DNA of 64,000 nucleotides from Macrocystis pyrifera (Eukaryota; Sar; Phaeophyceae; Laminariales; Laminariaceae). This document shows positions 22,315 through 31,100 of the stretch, one piece after another. Positions within the stretch are counted from its first letter, which is position 1. Each line of letters opens with the position of its first letter. The notes under the pieces were generated by a model. The model was not told the origin of the DNA, ran no database searches, and saw nothing but the letters and a program-made list of their open reading frames with translations. The position numbers and the translations under genes are program-made. The DNA is taken from NCBI GenBank assembly GCA_031763025.1, contig JASSKH010000025.1, positions 3,410,001 to 3,474,000 of the forward strand, in the 5' to 3' direction.

Positions 22315-24368
22315 ACTGTAGCGTGGATCAGGCACAGTTCGGCGCGAGTCGGACGACGGAAAAAAAACGCCGAACTTCTGACGATAAAAATGCAAGGCGC
22401 GTACCGTGTAGCGGGGTGGGGGTTAGAAGAGCCTTAGTGACCCCGAATCTGAGTTCCGACTACAGTAGCAGCAGGAGGGAGCAGGAGGAACAAGGGCGAA
22501 CACAATAAATGGCATGGGGGATGGATGGTATGATATGTACGGATGCATAGAGTACCGGTCTTTAACGATCGCTCTTCTTGATGAAGATTTGTATGTTTCA
22601 CTCCCTGTACCTTAAATTTTGCCCACGGGTGGAACGAAAGAGATGAGGTTATCGCTGTTTGGGTCTGTTGGGCCTCATCCTCTTGATTCAACGCGATCAA
22701 CGATGATAATACTGCTGCTGTGACGGCACCACCACGTCCCGAAATTTAAGAACTGTTTGGTTATTCATACCAATACCCAAACGGTGCCTACATTTCAGGA
22801 CAGAAGTTACGGTTGGCTACGTATGAAAACGGTGGCTTGTATGTATAGGACATAAGTTACGGTTGGCTATGAAACCGTTGCTCGTATGTATACCAGAATA
22901 CACCTGCGGGTGCTGCTGTGTTCCGGAGCGGTGGTGCTGCGGGCACGCGAGGACTCAAAGAAAAGCGAACTCGTTTGGTTTCGGTTTTTCATATAAATAT
23001 GAACATATCCAAACGGTTCTTTTACGTACATGTCCGGGAAGATTGTTTTTTATCCAGTAGCAGGTTTAGAGCTGCCGTTACATTACCATGCACCATTACT
23101 GTAGTATCTACAGTAGATATTAGCACTGCCTGTAGTATGAACACGATGCCCGAGGGCCTGCGGGTTACTATGAGGGGGCTTCTGTGCTGCTGCAGACACG
23201 CCAAACGGCCTTTATTACATGTCGGGATAGTACATAACGCATGTTATGAGCCACCTGGCCGCTGCTGCCGGCACGCGACTCAGGCAGCAACCGCAGCACA
23301 CCCTCGTGCGAAACAATACCGGCTTAAGCCTTTCCGCTTGCTTGATTTTGCGCGACGTACGACGCAGCGAGAGCACACACATGCATGGCGCATGGTTCCT
23401 ACCCTAGAAGATCTGCACTGTACGTATACGTACCAGGTACGTCGAATACATACCCGTACACCCCGTTGCAGCTTGCAGCTTGCGCTCGTCAAGATCGGAT
23501 CTTCCACAAAAGCACAAAACCAAGCATAATATTCGGCACATGATCGCTGCAGAGATGGGCTTTGGAGTTTTGACAATTATTAGATCGAGCAGCGAGCGGC
23601 GTCAGAGAAAGCGAACACCAATTTCCAATTTCGATACGTAGTCTCCGCTGTTGTCAATTTTTTGGTTTTATCAATATGTATCAGCTATGCATCGTTTTTC
23701 TGCGGGGTGCTCGGCTGCCGGAGCCCGGGAGCGCTTCGCACTGGAGTGCATGAAGCCGAGGAGGTGTGCCACTCCTCTGCTGGCTGCCATGGTCATCGCT
23801 GTCAACTCGGTGCGGAAAGCGAGCAACTGCAATTTGGCAGAGGAAACAAAAAAAACGGCGAAAAAGCTACTCCGCAGGAAGGATCGATCTGATCCGATGA
23901 TCGAAATCGTCATGTGCCATGTGCATCAACTTTTCAGCTGCGGCAGGAGCAGCAGCAGCTGCAGGAGCAGCAGCTGGGCAACACACGAGAGATCCATATT
24001 CACCAGCTGGTTACCCGCGACTTTTCCGCACGAGCTCTTATGTGCAACGTTTTTATTTTCGACGGTGTCGAGGGGCAAGCGGTCGTCGGTGCGTTCTAGG
24101 CATACATAGCAGCAGCACAGCCGACAGCAACGCTCATCGATCACAGCAGTGCGAGATTCTTTGTTGCTTTTGTTCTAAATTCAAGTACTTTGATCGTGCT
24201 TCCTCAGTTTGTACTGCTGCCACAGCAATCGGTCTACTTTTTTCGTTTTCTGCTCACCCTGGAAGGGAAGGAGCAAGAACACTTGCCGAACTTCATGAAC
24301 TCGTCCTCAATTTCTGTCCGAGACGTTGCCGGCACGATTCCACTCACGAAGAGCGTGTTCGTGGTCAT
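1..24368 (-). CDS. SR-type splicing factor gene (RRM + RS domain), 3' end beyond window
   Basis: A four-exon gene on the minus strand: 24368-24258, 12491-12390, 1970-1261 and 418-<1. Exon phases fit (0/0, 0/0, 2/2). Exons 1 and 2 together make one RRM of about 70 residues: RNP2 is LFVSGI near residue 6 and RNP1 is GNFGFIEF directly after the first junction. The RRM ends in a typical GERLGVD strand. Exons 3 and 4 encode more than 370 residues rich in RS, RD, RE, SPR and RGG repeats, which is the RS domain that SR proteins use for protein contacts in the spliceosome. In the family the RRM binds exonic enhancers in pre-mRNA in the nucleus. Introns are 11.8, 10.4 and 0.84 kb and full of transposons. 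No second RRM is visible. Exon 4 stays open to base 1, so the C-terminus and stop lie outside. The gene is divergent from the TVP15-like gene. The family call is strong; the SRSF subtype is undecided. Confidence 0.85.
419..1260 (-). other. SR gene intron 3
   Basis: 842 bp of intron. It contains a member of the ACCCTTTAGGGAC-ended repeat family at about 686-862. Otherwise it is low-complexity, pyrimidine-rich sequence on the plus strand. I see no RNA gene in it. Confidence 0.6.
1261..1970 (-). CDS. SR protein exon 3: Arg/Ser/Glu-rich RS region
   Basis: The exon is open in one frame over 236 codons plus two bases. It is packed with RERERER, RSRSRSR, SPR and RGG-type runs. The acceptor ttggcag|AGG at 1970 is phase 0; a second in-frame acceptor at 1925 (ttggcag|TGC) is equally possible. 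The donor ATGAG|gtgtgg ends in phase 2 and fits exon 4, but it is not a perfect consensus, so the 3' edge is less certain than the reading frame. Confidence 0.75.
1995..2720. repeat. G-rich minisatellite (about 80-90 bp units)
   Basis: Degenerate units of ACATAGCTTGGGAAGGGGTG then GTTGCCGGAGTCGGAAGCGT. More units lie at 3330-3560. Confidence 0.65.
2690..2767 (-). mobile_element. Poly(C) SINE, 3' fragment
   Basis: About 75 bp of the family 3' end (GATATCATGCATGGCCGTAG on the plus strand), next to a full copy in the same orientation. Confidence 0.7.
2771..3000 (-). mobile_element. Poly(C) SINE, near full length
   Basis: It runs from a 5' part with CACAAGCGGT to the 3' part and a C run on the minus strand (G run 2771-2777). 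It has no coding capacity, and its 3' half resembles the LINE tail. Confidence 0.75.
3572..3640 (-). mobile_element. LINE 3' tail fragment
   Basis: It carries the LINE 3' terminal sequence (read on the plus strand as ACTCATTTGTTGCTTGCC then CATTGACCACGCAT), about 60 bp. It is followed directly by a GT run and a poly(C) SINE in the same orientation. Confidence 0.7.
3648..3790 (-). mobile_element. Poly(C) SINE, 5'-truncated
   Basis: The 3' two thirds of the family, ending at a G run on the plus strand (3650-3656). Confidence 0.72.
4086..4349 (+). CDS. Unrecognised 87-codon ORF inside SR intron 2
   Basis: ATG to TAA on the strand opposite the host gene, with aromatic-rich, non-repetitive composition (LRVFLLKALYAYDQFMDF). 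It has no known motif and no sister copy in the window. It could be a decayed transposon fragment or chance. Confidence 0.2.
   Translation: MIERRFERQWDVVWRLAFLRVFLLKALYAYDQFMDFEKSYEAKPFSQHHGLDIYFVHRTILQNRYLVQQYRPSGKITHFKKSSPDFF
4600..4712. mobile_element. TA-MITE copy
   Basis: One of about 13 copies of a 103-113 bp non-coding element. Inverted ends read TTACGGGGGACCATAG and the element is nearly palindromic, with TA on both sides. Such ends plus TA duplication suggest mobilisation by a Tc1/mariner-type transposase, which is not encoded here. Confidence 0.75.
4802..5040. mobile_element. 240-bp TIR element, copy 1
   Basis: Inverted ends ACCGTAAAGAGCGTTGAGC and its diverged complement at the right, with a CTATATTTTCGGAAG block inside. 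No ORF with a known motif. Confidence 0.65.
6719..7187. mobile_element. TA-MITE split by a tRNA-SINE
   Basis: The left end (6719-6736) and right part (7095-7187) form one element with the SINE between them. The right part carries a CCAGGTA insertion not seen in other copies. Confidence 0.78.
6737..7094 (+). mobile_element. tRNA-derived SINE, inserted in a TA-MITE
   Basis: The head has a Pol III A-box-like TGGCTTGGTAGG and a B-box GGTTCAAGTCTC. The unrelated body contains GCGGAAAGCGCGAGAGCGTG and GGCTTGTCCAGAAGATCG, and it ends in poly(A). It is flanked by AGAAG on both sides and splits a TA-MITE (6719-6736 and 7095-7187). Confidence 0.82.
7250..7345. mobile_element. TTAA fold-back element, diverged
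   Basis: Arms CTGCGGTCCTGTTTTATGGAC and CCCCAAAACGGGACTACCGTCC around the shared loop CTTAAGAATG. Confidence 0.6.
7640..7722. mobile_element. CTGTCCC-type MITE
   Basis: Inverted arms TACCGCTCTGTCCCGATATA and CCAAAACATAAGAA-type complement make an 83-bp palindrome ending in TA on both sides. Related copies lie at 25299, 37395, 47331, 58026 and 39384. Confidence 0.65.
7939..8041 (-). mobile_element. LINE 3' tail with 30-base poly(C)
   Basis: It has the same 3' terminal sequence as the LINE at 28786. On the minus strand it ends in about 30 C residues (G run 7939-7969 on plus). Confidence 0.75.
8845..8880. repeat. (CTG)n microsatellite
   Basis: About 11-12 CTG units. Other CAG/CTG runs lie at 41610-41635, 56279-56304 and 63670-63692. 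Confidence 0.85.
9868..10168 (+). mobile_element. Poly(C) SINE, full length with ~55-base C tail
   Basis: The best copy. It starts near ATTGAAGCTGTCATCCATAT, has the CACAAGCGGT block with an ATTAATAG insertion, then GCTTGGTGCAAGCACTG and GTGAAAACCCGAC. The shared LINE-like 3' end GGGATG...GGTCATACGACTACGG leads into the C tail at 10113-10168. Confidence 0.8.
10169..10240 (+). mobile_element. Poly(C) SINE, 3' fragment
   Basis: The last 70 bp of the family begins directly in the C tail of the preceding copy. Confidence 0.7.
10246..10374 (+). mobile_element. Poly(C) SINE, 5'-truncated
   Basis: The third copy in a head-to-tail row, ending ATGATATCGAGTA followed by about 30 C residues. Confidence 0.74.
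10575..11170. repeat. Degenerate tandem repeat, three units of about 220 bp
   Basis: Each unit holds CTTCAGCTACTGAAGC, a CAGTAGGTG-like string and a GGCCGGACTCCGTCAACGAG-like block. Confidence 0.55.
11812..12350. repeat. CGGTCAGTCAAG repeat series
   Basis: Repeated units around GGCGGTCAGTCAAGAGATAC plus a GACGCGTCAAGGCCTAGTT-like part, interrupted by the dispersed repeat at 11879-12110. A related solo unit is at about 9635-9740. Confidence 0.55.
11879..12110. repeat. 230-bp dispersed repeat (CCTTTGGG-ended)
   Basis: It shares CCCGTGCCGCACGAGTCCTTGC and ATCACGCAATGGCCGGTGCTG-like blocks (adjacent partial matches) with copies at about 686-862, 13066-13306 and 17235-17383. The ends look like short inverted ACCCTTTAGGGAC. 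Confidence 0.5.
12390..12491 (-). CDS. SR protein exon 2: RNP1 half of RRM
   Basis: The exon is 34 codons between acceptor gctcaag|GGT and donor GAC|gtgagt. It reads RNP1 (GNFGFIEF), then helix 2 (EDRKQAKEAMLHIHGMKF) and the last strand (GERLGVD). Both ends are phase 0. A 21-bp minisatellite begins right at its acceptor, on the intron side. Confidence 0.85.
12495..12730. repeat. 21-bp minisatellite at the SR exon 2 acceptor
   Basis: Unit CGAAACCGTCAAGACGGAGC(G), about ten degenerate copies, starting right beside the exon 2 acceptor. Confidence 0.7.
13066..13306. repeat. 240-bp dispersed repeat, best copy
   Basis: Ends TTAACCCCTTCGGGACACC and GAAGTCCCTAAAGGGT are inverted to one another. It may be a longer relative of the TTAA fold-back group. 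Confidence 0.52.
14440..15195. repeat. Tandem duplication of about 450 bp
   Basis: Matching blocks such as GTTGTCCAGTCGCACGCTCT and AAGAGCCACAGAGCCAGG occur at 14605-14690 and 15085-15150. The (CAG)n plus ACACCGAGCACG blocks are duplicated too. Confidence 0.6.
15190..16330. repeat. AGT/TAG-rich low-complexity tract
   Basis: Long stretches of AGTAGTAGT with GTACCAGGTAGT words. It is interrupted by a TA-MITE at 15977-16081. Confidence 0.6.
15977..16081. mobile_element. TA-MITE copy
   Basis: Both inverted ends are present (CTACGGGGGACCATAG ... GGTCCCCCGTA). Confidence 0.78.
16505..16822 (-). mobile_element. tRNA-derived SINE
   Basis: A reverse-oriented copy of the same family with B-box GGTTCGAGTCTC and the same body, lacking a long A tail. 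Confidence 0.8.
16898..17040. repeat. 150-bp dispersed repeat
   Basis: Contains CACATTAAACCGTTCTTTCT, GTCGACATCCAGC, CAGTGTCCGTGCTGATTCTT and AGCTCTGTGGCCACA. A TA-MITE follows within 13 bp. Confidence 0.6.
17053..17157. mobile_element. TA-MITE copy next to 150-bp repeat
   Basis: A complete copy with TA duplication, lying 12-20 bp from the end of the dispersed 150-bp repeat. Confidence 0.8.
18652..18895. mobile_element. 240-bp TIR element, copy 2
   Basis: Ends ACCGCAAATAGCGTTCAGTT and CCCCTGTGCGAGCTCAACGC. The interior aligns with copy 1 around CGACCAGATCT. Confidence 0.7.
20375..20455. mobile_element. TTAA fold-back element
   Basis: A hairpin of GTCCCGTTTCGGGGACAAAC and its complement, ending CCTAAAATGG then TTAA. 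The left terminus is eroded. Confidence 0.6.
20607..21405. mobile_element. Harbinger-like non-autonomous element
   Basis: 799 bp with inverted ends GGGCCCGTACTAACGAGAAA / GGGCCCGTCTTAACGAGAAA (near-identical over about 26 bases) and a longer imperfect arm to TTTGGTTTGATTTG. It is flanked by a 3-bp TTA duplication at 20604-20606 and 21406-21408. G-rich TIRs plus a TWA duplication are typical of PIF/Harbinger. The centre (20883-21240) is GC-rich and unlike the AT-rich arms, possibly captured genomic sequence; no transposase is present. Confidence 0.75.
21495..21910. mobile_element. Cluster of TTAA fold-back elements
   Basis: Three to four copies. The clearest, 21544-21626, is TTAA|CCCTTTTAGGG ... 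CCCTAAAAAAG|TTAA, with inner arms GCAGTCCCGTTTT/AAAACGGGACTGC. CCC-starting ends and TTAA duplication suggest piggyBac-type mobilisation. Confidence 0.7.
21966..22312 (+). mobile_element. tRNA-derived SINE with 30-base poly(A)
   Basis: A full copy with the A-box-like GGTGGCTTGGTGGGTGG and a B-box region reading GAGTTCGAGTCTCACC. The tail is an uninterrupted A run of about 29. Confidence 0.82.
24258..24368 (-). CDS. SR protein exon 1: start and first half of RRM
   Basis: The exon is 37 codons, from ATG at 24368 to donor AGG|gtgagc. It contains the RNP2 strand (TLFVSGI) and helix 1 (EIEDEFMKFGK), the expected order at the start of an RRM. It ends in phase 0, which matches exon 2. Confidence 0.85.
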
Positions 24369-24836
24369 GGTCTCTTTTGTCAAGACGGCTCAAAGATCAG
24401 TCCGCCGCTGCTGCAAAGTGATTGATCTTGTATTGTTGTCGTTGTCGGGTTGCAAGAAAAAACATGCAAAAGGCGTTTCTGGTTCGGGGATATGCATCTA
24501 CCGCCCCCGGTTCTGCAAGATTTTTTTCATTTTTCCACGAGAGCGGCTGCAGCTTCACGATTCAGGACGTATCTACTACACCCATATTGCTGTTGACTGT
24601 GCACCTGTTTTCGTGGGTTTCACGTCAGAACGAAACACAGACCAGCACCGGACAGCAAGCGAGAGGGAGGAATCGGAGCTCACGAGACCGTTGCCTTCGG
24701 TATCCCGTCCGTACACCACGGGACGTACGAGAGCATCTGTAGTAGTTCTCAGCAAAAAGCGTTGAAAACCGTGCCTTCCCCAAGCGGCATCGATAACACG
24801 CCCCTGCTCCCCCCTGAAGGAGCAGACGAAAGCAAG
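24369..24836. promoter_or_regulatory. Divergent (shared) promoter region
   Basis: 468 bp separate the ATG of the minus-strand SR gene from the ATG of the plus-strand TVP15-like gene. The region is free of the repeats that fill the introns on both sides, which is what a retained two-way promoter plus 5' UTRs would look like. No TATA box is convincing. Assignment rests on geometry only. Confidence 0.55.
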
Positions 24837-25116
24837 ATGTCCGACCTGCCAAAATGGGCACAGGGGGAGGGAGACGAGCCGGCAGCAGGGGATCTTGAAG
24901 ACAAGCTAGTGGACGAGTCGGGAGCGTCGAAGCCGACGCCGGCGGCTGCGCCTGAATCGGATGCGGAAGACATTCGTCCTGCCCCGCAGGAAAGCCCGCT
25001 GGCCTCACGGGCCCTCTGCTTCTTTCGATGTTTGTCGGTGCTGACGGTAATCCTGGCGCTTGTGGTGATCGGCACGAACTGCTACATCATCTACAAGCGG
25101 TACGACGAGATCAAAG
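24837..25116 (+). CDS. TVP15-like exon 1: acidic N-terminus and TM1
   Basis: 93 codons plus one base, ending AAAG|gtgagc. The hydrophobic stretch LSVLTVILALVVIGTNCYII is the first membrane span. Phase 1 continues into exon 2 as a split Ala codon (G|CA). Confidence 0.85.
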
Positions 25117-28100
25117 GTGAGCTGGTGATAGCGTTGCCATGGTGGAGCAAGAGCCTGAGGAGGAAGAAGAGGAGGCAGGTAGACAGAAGCAAGCGTTGGC
25201 TGTTGATTATTCTTTCATTCTTTCTGAGTCAAGTCTTCGCCCAAGTGCAACTGGCAAACTGGCGGTGAATCGAAGAACACGAAAAAAACGACTGCTGTCG
25301 TAACACAAGCTTTCCAGTATGTCCGAAAATGTAAGAAACATGTGTGTATTCATATGAATACAAAAACATACTTGCATTACCGGACAAAGTGGTACACATC
25401 CATGAGCACACATACCCCTTACCAGGTATATACCAGCAGGTGCGAGTTCAAGCGAGTACTTCTGTACCGGCACCTGAGGTATTCATAACAGCAGCTATTG
25501 CGAGATTGGTACTGGTACGCGTATATATTGTGATGCTGGATGATCTCTCTTCTCGGGCTGGTGATATACTCATGGGGCCATGTTTCCGTGTGTGCCGTTT
25601 GTCGTCGATCACAGCTCGTATAATCCTTCTCTTGGGCAGGAAGCATTTTTTATCAAGCCTGGTTAGAGATTTGTACAGGTCGATGCTGTACCGCCGCTGC
25701 TCCCACTTGGCACCCTGACCCCACCCGGACCTGAGGCCTCTACACTGACCCTGTGTTTACGCTCGTACAGCTATTAATAGTCGCCGACAGGACCCACCCT
25801 GATCCCACCCGAATTTGTCCACCGTATTCGGGGTTTCCACGAAAACGGCAACAGCAAAACGGGAACAGCAAAACCGGAACGACGACTCTAACTGTAGTCA
25901 ATAGACTTGAAAATAGTGAACAAAAGAAGGGGATTTGCGAATTGAAAATGTTCGTTGTTTGAGAGCCCAGTGACTACCTCACTGGGAACTGGTGCTGGTC
26001 CTGGTGCCGTTGTGTGGGCTTCGTCTCCTTGTGAACATGGCGGAGCTTCGGTCCCTTATCGCCATCATCTTCGGCCTCTTCGCATATCTCCGTAAAAAAT
26101 TCACCCCCTCCCCCCCCCCTCCCTCCGTATAGTTCACCCTTCATGGAGCTCGGCCGACACCTGACGGCACTTCGCACTTGGTGCAAGCAAGCATTGGCTG
26201 CCTGGTTGGTGAAAACCCGACGTGCTCCGTCCCGGCATTGTAGGAATGCGGGGAGTCTATGGTCATACGACTCATACGACTACGGTCAATGCATGTCATG
26301 AGTACTCCCACCCTCCCTGGTCAAAACGACCACGACAATCCGTAAATAGCGAGCATACCCCCCCCCCCCCCTTCTCCCTTGCGCCCAATATGGTGCAAAG
26401 TCCCACCTCATCAAGTAAGTCTTCAGCTCTGTCTCGGACGCCGGTTTCCAAGGAAGCCCCGCCAACGAAATCGGACCTCGTCCCCTCGGTTCCGTCGCTA
26501 CCTGGGGGACGAGGTCCGATTTGGTGGACAGGGCCTTCTTCGGAACTGATTTCAACCTTGCTGAGGAAGACAATTAGGCAAGCTTCCGCTATGTGCAGGA
26601 CTGGTCGGCGCAAAATTTTGTTGCAGCACACGTACGTGTGTCGTCAATCTTAACCTTGCACGTCGGCCCAAACCAACCCGACCCCAGGCCTATAGCCCTT
26701 ACCCGAACCCTGAACCTAACCCCAACCCCAACCCTTTGGGGGGATCGAGGTCGGCAGGGGCAGTCACGCGGCTCGGCCGGGTGTTTTGGTGGCGTATTTC
26801 CAGAAAACTTCAGGGTGGCCAGAAGACGAGCCTTGACCAATAAGACCCGCACCCTGCACCATTTTTCGCGCCGACCCGTCCTGCACATAGGGCGAGTCGA
26901 TTCGGCAGGATGATGCACTTTATTTGCCGAGGGGGAAGGGAGCGTACTCATTTGTTGCTTGCATTAGTCATTTGACCATTGACCTCGCATCCCACTCGAG
27001 ACGGAGCACCGTTCCAACTCTGGGCGCTCATCACGTGCTTTGTATGGATCAGACCGAAATGACCATTGGAACGCAAAGTTTTCAAAACAGGTTTGAATTT
27101 CAAAGATACCCGCCAGTTCTTTTCATTATCGCTTGCTATGAGCACGATTCTTCATGACAAAAGTTCCAAATTTTTTGGAAAAAATCCCGAAAGGAAGTCT
27201 TGTGGGGCAGATGTTGGGCAAAGATCGGCTTGAGAAAAACTCTGCAAAATGTTTAGGTCTGTGCCAATGGAAACGCAGAGTTTCTTTTTAAAGTTTGAAT
27301 TCCAAAGACACTCGCCAAAGTTTTTCAGGTACAACTTGCTACGAGCACGATTCTTCAAACGGAAAGTTCCAAACTTTTGGAAAACCCCGAAAACAGCAGT
27401 TCTGGGGCCGATGTTGGGCCAAGTCCGGCTCCACAAAAACTCAGGCGGATGCTTAGTTCGAAGCGGCGAGCTTCCGAGTCCTCGATAGACATCGATCGAC
27501 AAAACCAACGACTGCGTCATGAATTCTGAACAGAGTGCGCTCGCTAGGGGCTCCGACCCACCCTAGGGTCACCCGTGTTACACAATGGCCGGTGACATGT
27601 GGCGGGCGCTGGCCAGGCGTATGAATTAAAAACAATTGGCCGCTGGTGTGCAGCCAACAGATGACAATTTTTTTCGATCCGTCTCGAACGGCAAAACATG
27701 TTTTTTTTTTTCAGGTTTGGGAGATCATAGGACGCCGCCGGCAAGCTCTCGCCCCCTACCTAGACCATGGATCCACCTGATGTTTTCGATGCCGTGATCA
27801 ATCCTCGTTGGCCTTGCCCGGCACCAAGCGGGTTGGGCGTGGGCTGAGTCTATGCCGAGATCGAGCGTCTATCGTCGCACGAACTGATTTTTATCAGCGT
27901 GTTGACGATTCGCAACGACAAGAATCAAATTGCGCCGCCTGCCGCCGTTAGAACAAACGAAGAAAAAATCAAACATTTTTTTTCCCTTTCTTCCCACAAC
28001 GGCGGTATGCGGTATGAGAGAGGATATCTTCGGCTGTTCTATGAAAGCAGTATTGTTTTTAGAGCACTTTTTGGCTTGGCGTTTCCATTGCCATCAGGTT

Positions 28101-31100
28101 AGTTGGAAGCAGCGATATTCCGATTCCTCGACGGACATCGACTGACAAAACAAACGACTGCTGCGTCATGAACTCTGAACGGGCCGCGCTCGTTAGGGGC
28201 TCCGACCCACCCCAGGGTCACCGTGTTGACACAATAGCCGGCGACGTGTGGCGGGCGTTGGCCAGGCGTATGATGGAAAAAACAATTGGCCGCTGGTGTG
28301 CATCAAACAGATGACAGCATTTCTCGATCCCTTTCGGATGGCATTTTTTTTTTCCAGGATTAGGATAAGAGCGTAGGACGTCGCCGGTAAGCTCCCGCCC
28401 CCTAGACCATGGATCCGCCTGTTATCTTCGAGGCCGCCATGTACATTCGTTGGCCTTGCCCGGCACTAAGCGGGTTCGCCGTGGGCTGAGTCCATGTCGA
28501 GTTCGAAGGCCTATCTTCGCACGAGGTGATTTTTTACCAGTGTGTTGCCAATGTACAAACACTGTAGAAAAAATAAATTGCGCCGCTTGCAGGCTTGTGA
28601 AAAAAAATAATAAAAGAAAAGCTCAAAGCATGTTTTCCCTTTTTTCCCCACAGCGGCGGTACGAGAAAATCTTGAGCTGTTTCTTGAAAGCAATATTGTT
28701 GAAAGTAAACTTTGAAACATCGTGTTTCCATTGGCATCGGTCTTGCATAGAAACCGTTGGCTTCACTCGGGGGGGGCGGGGGGAGGGCATACTCATTTGC
28801 TGCTTGCCTTAGTCATTTGACCATTGACCACGCATCTCTTTCGAGACGGAGCACTGTTCCTATTCCTACTAGAGACACCTCCAACAATTGGGCGCTCATT
28901 ACGTTGTTTCCATACATTACATAAAACTTTTTGCTAATCTTATTCCCTTCCTGTTTGGCCGCCTGCGGCCACCATCTATCTCCTAGGATAGCGATCGTTA
29001 TCTCGTTGCTATCTAGTGTATCAAACTCCTCCTTGTCACATTCGTCTATTTCCCTCATCTCTTCGAACACATCCTGTTCCTCCTTGTATATTTCACATTC
29101 TCCTACTACGTTAGTTCTACTCTCTATTGCTTTGCCTCACGGGCACATCTGTGCATCAACTTCCTCCTCCTCCCGGCTACTGGTATACCTCTTTCTTCTT
29201 TCTGGCAGGTCCAGGTCACCTACACGAAAGCGCAGTTTCAGCGTTTTGGCGAAGTCCATTGGGCCGTGCAAATACGTTTTCATTCCTAATCCACCCCTCA
29301 ATCCCCCGTATATCTCTATGTGTTTTTCCGATTCCACCTTGTTTCTTAGCGCTAGCCTTTCCCTTCTTTCTATCCTTTCTCCTATTTTTGCCTTGTACCT
29401 CCCAAACTTCCCGACGGACATCGTCTCTTCTTGGTTTCCCCCTATATCCTTCCATACGTTCTCAACCACGCCATCCCACCTTGTTCCAGCTCGCCCTTTT
29501 GTTACTTTCTCCCATACAGCTCTATCAAGTATGGCTGGCAACTTCTTTTTTGGCATGTTCCTTACTTTATATTGCCCTTTCAACTTTCTCATATTTCCAC
29601 TTGTCTTGAGCGGGTGCATGCCCAGTTTTGCTGTTAATACTGTATTACTAGCTGTAGTTGAGCGTCTTATCTCCCAAACTTGCCGGCGGACATCACCTCT
29701 TCTTGGTTTCCCCCTCTACCCTTCCACACTTTTTCAACTACGCCATCCCACCTTATTCCAGCTCGCTCTTTTGTTACTTTCTCCCGTACAGCTTGATCAG
29801 CTATGGCTGGCAACCTCTTTTTTGGCATGTTCCTTACTTTATTTTGCCAGTTCAACTTTCTCATGTCTCTATTTGTCTTGAGTGGGTGCATTCCCACTTC
29901 TGCTCTTATTACTGTGTTACAAATCTTGCTTGAGCATCTCAGGACTTTTTTAGCTGCTGCCATTTGTACTGTTTGCAACTGTTTTACGAGTTTCGCGTTC
30001 CCTTCCCATACTTCTCCTGCAATTTCTAGCTTTGGTGCTATCACATTCATCAGGATACATCTCTTAATCCTGGTGTCAAGGTGCGAGTTTGTGAGGATCG
30101 CATCCATCTTGCCTACTTGTGCTTTACCCTTTCCTATTTCTTTTGCTTTATGTGTATCCCAAGAGCAGTCTTTTGAGATCTCTACGCCAAGGTATGCATA
30201 CTGGTCTACGATCGGCAATTCATCTTCTCCCGACTTCCAACTAAAATTTTCCGGGTTTACCTTATCTTCGTTACAAACAACTACTGCGCATTTCTTGACG
30301 TTGGCCCTCACCCTCCATTTCCTGGTGTATTCTAGCGCATTCTCTGTTTGTTTCCGCAATCCTTCGGGCGTGTCTGATATCCCCCACGAAGTCATCCGCA
30401 AGCATCAATCCCGACACCGTATCTTCCCCTACCGTGACTTCCTGCCTTGCCTCCTCGACTGCTAGTAGCAGGTCGTTAATATATATCTTGAATAGGTTAG
30501 GTGACAACGTACATCCCTGTGCAACTCCTTGTAAAATATCAACGTACTTCGAAATTTCCCCGTCCAGCATCACAGCACTTCTCGCACATTCCGCCATCTT
30601 TTTCATCAGTCTCCCACCTTTCCTCTGATTCCTATTTCCCACAGTTTTTTTCCGCAATCCATTTCTCCATACTGTGTCGTAGGCTTTATGTACACCTAGA
30701 ACGAAACAGCACGTTGCTAGTCCCGCGTCTTTCCTACCTTGCATAGTATATGCATAATTTTACCCCAAGGTGTACACATGGTCTACGCAGCCACGGTTTG
30801 GCCTAAACCCGGATTGCCCTTCGCTTATTTTGTCTTCCTTCTCCATCATCGTTCCCATTCTATCGTTCAAAGTCTTACTTGGGGGCGGGGGGGGGGGGGG
30901 GGGTATATACCTACTAGAATTGCACTGCTTTACAGAAACGAATATCTTAGTCTAATTTCAAGTAAAATGTTCCCGAACTGGGAGTGCAGTCCTGAAGGAG
31001 TTATTACCAGTAAGTTTTCGTGAAGACGCCGAAGCTGATGGCGACGCGGGGGAAGCTCCACGCTGGACTCCAAAAAGTAGAAGCCGACACAGCAGTGGCA

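Larger units (their letters stand above)
12492..24257 (-). other. SR gene intron 1 (11.8 kb), repeat-filled
   Basis: It begins in a 21-bp minisatellite at the exon 2 side and carries AGT/TAG-rich tracts at 15190-16330. It also holds two tRNA-SINEs, TA-MITEs, a nested Harbinger-like element and a fold-back cluster. From 22320 to 24257 I see only scattered fragments and short CAG runs, with no gene I can support. Confidence 0.65.

Noticed and set aside
22918-24109. Plus-strand frames of 203 and 152 codons
   Set aside because: No motif and no fitting splice signals; they lie in SR intron 1 antisense and contain simple CAG-rich segments.
24190-24765. Plus-strand 191-codon frame before the TVP15-like gene
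   Set aside because: It covers SR exon 1 on the other strand and the promoter region; the composition is not protein-like.
28931-29881. Plus-strand 316-codon Ser/Leu-rich frame
   Set aside because: It is the reverse complement of the LINE reverse-transcriptase region.
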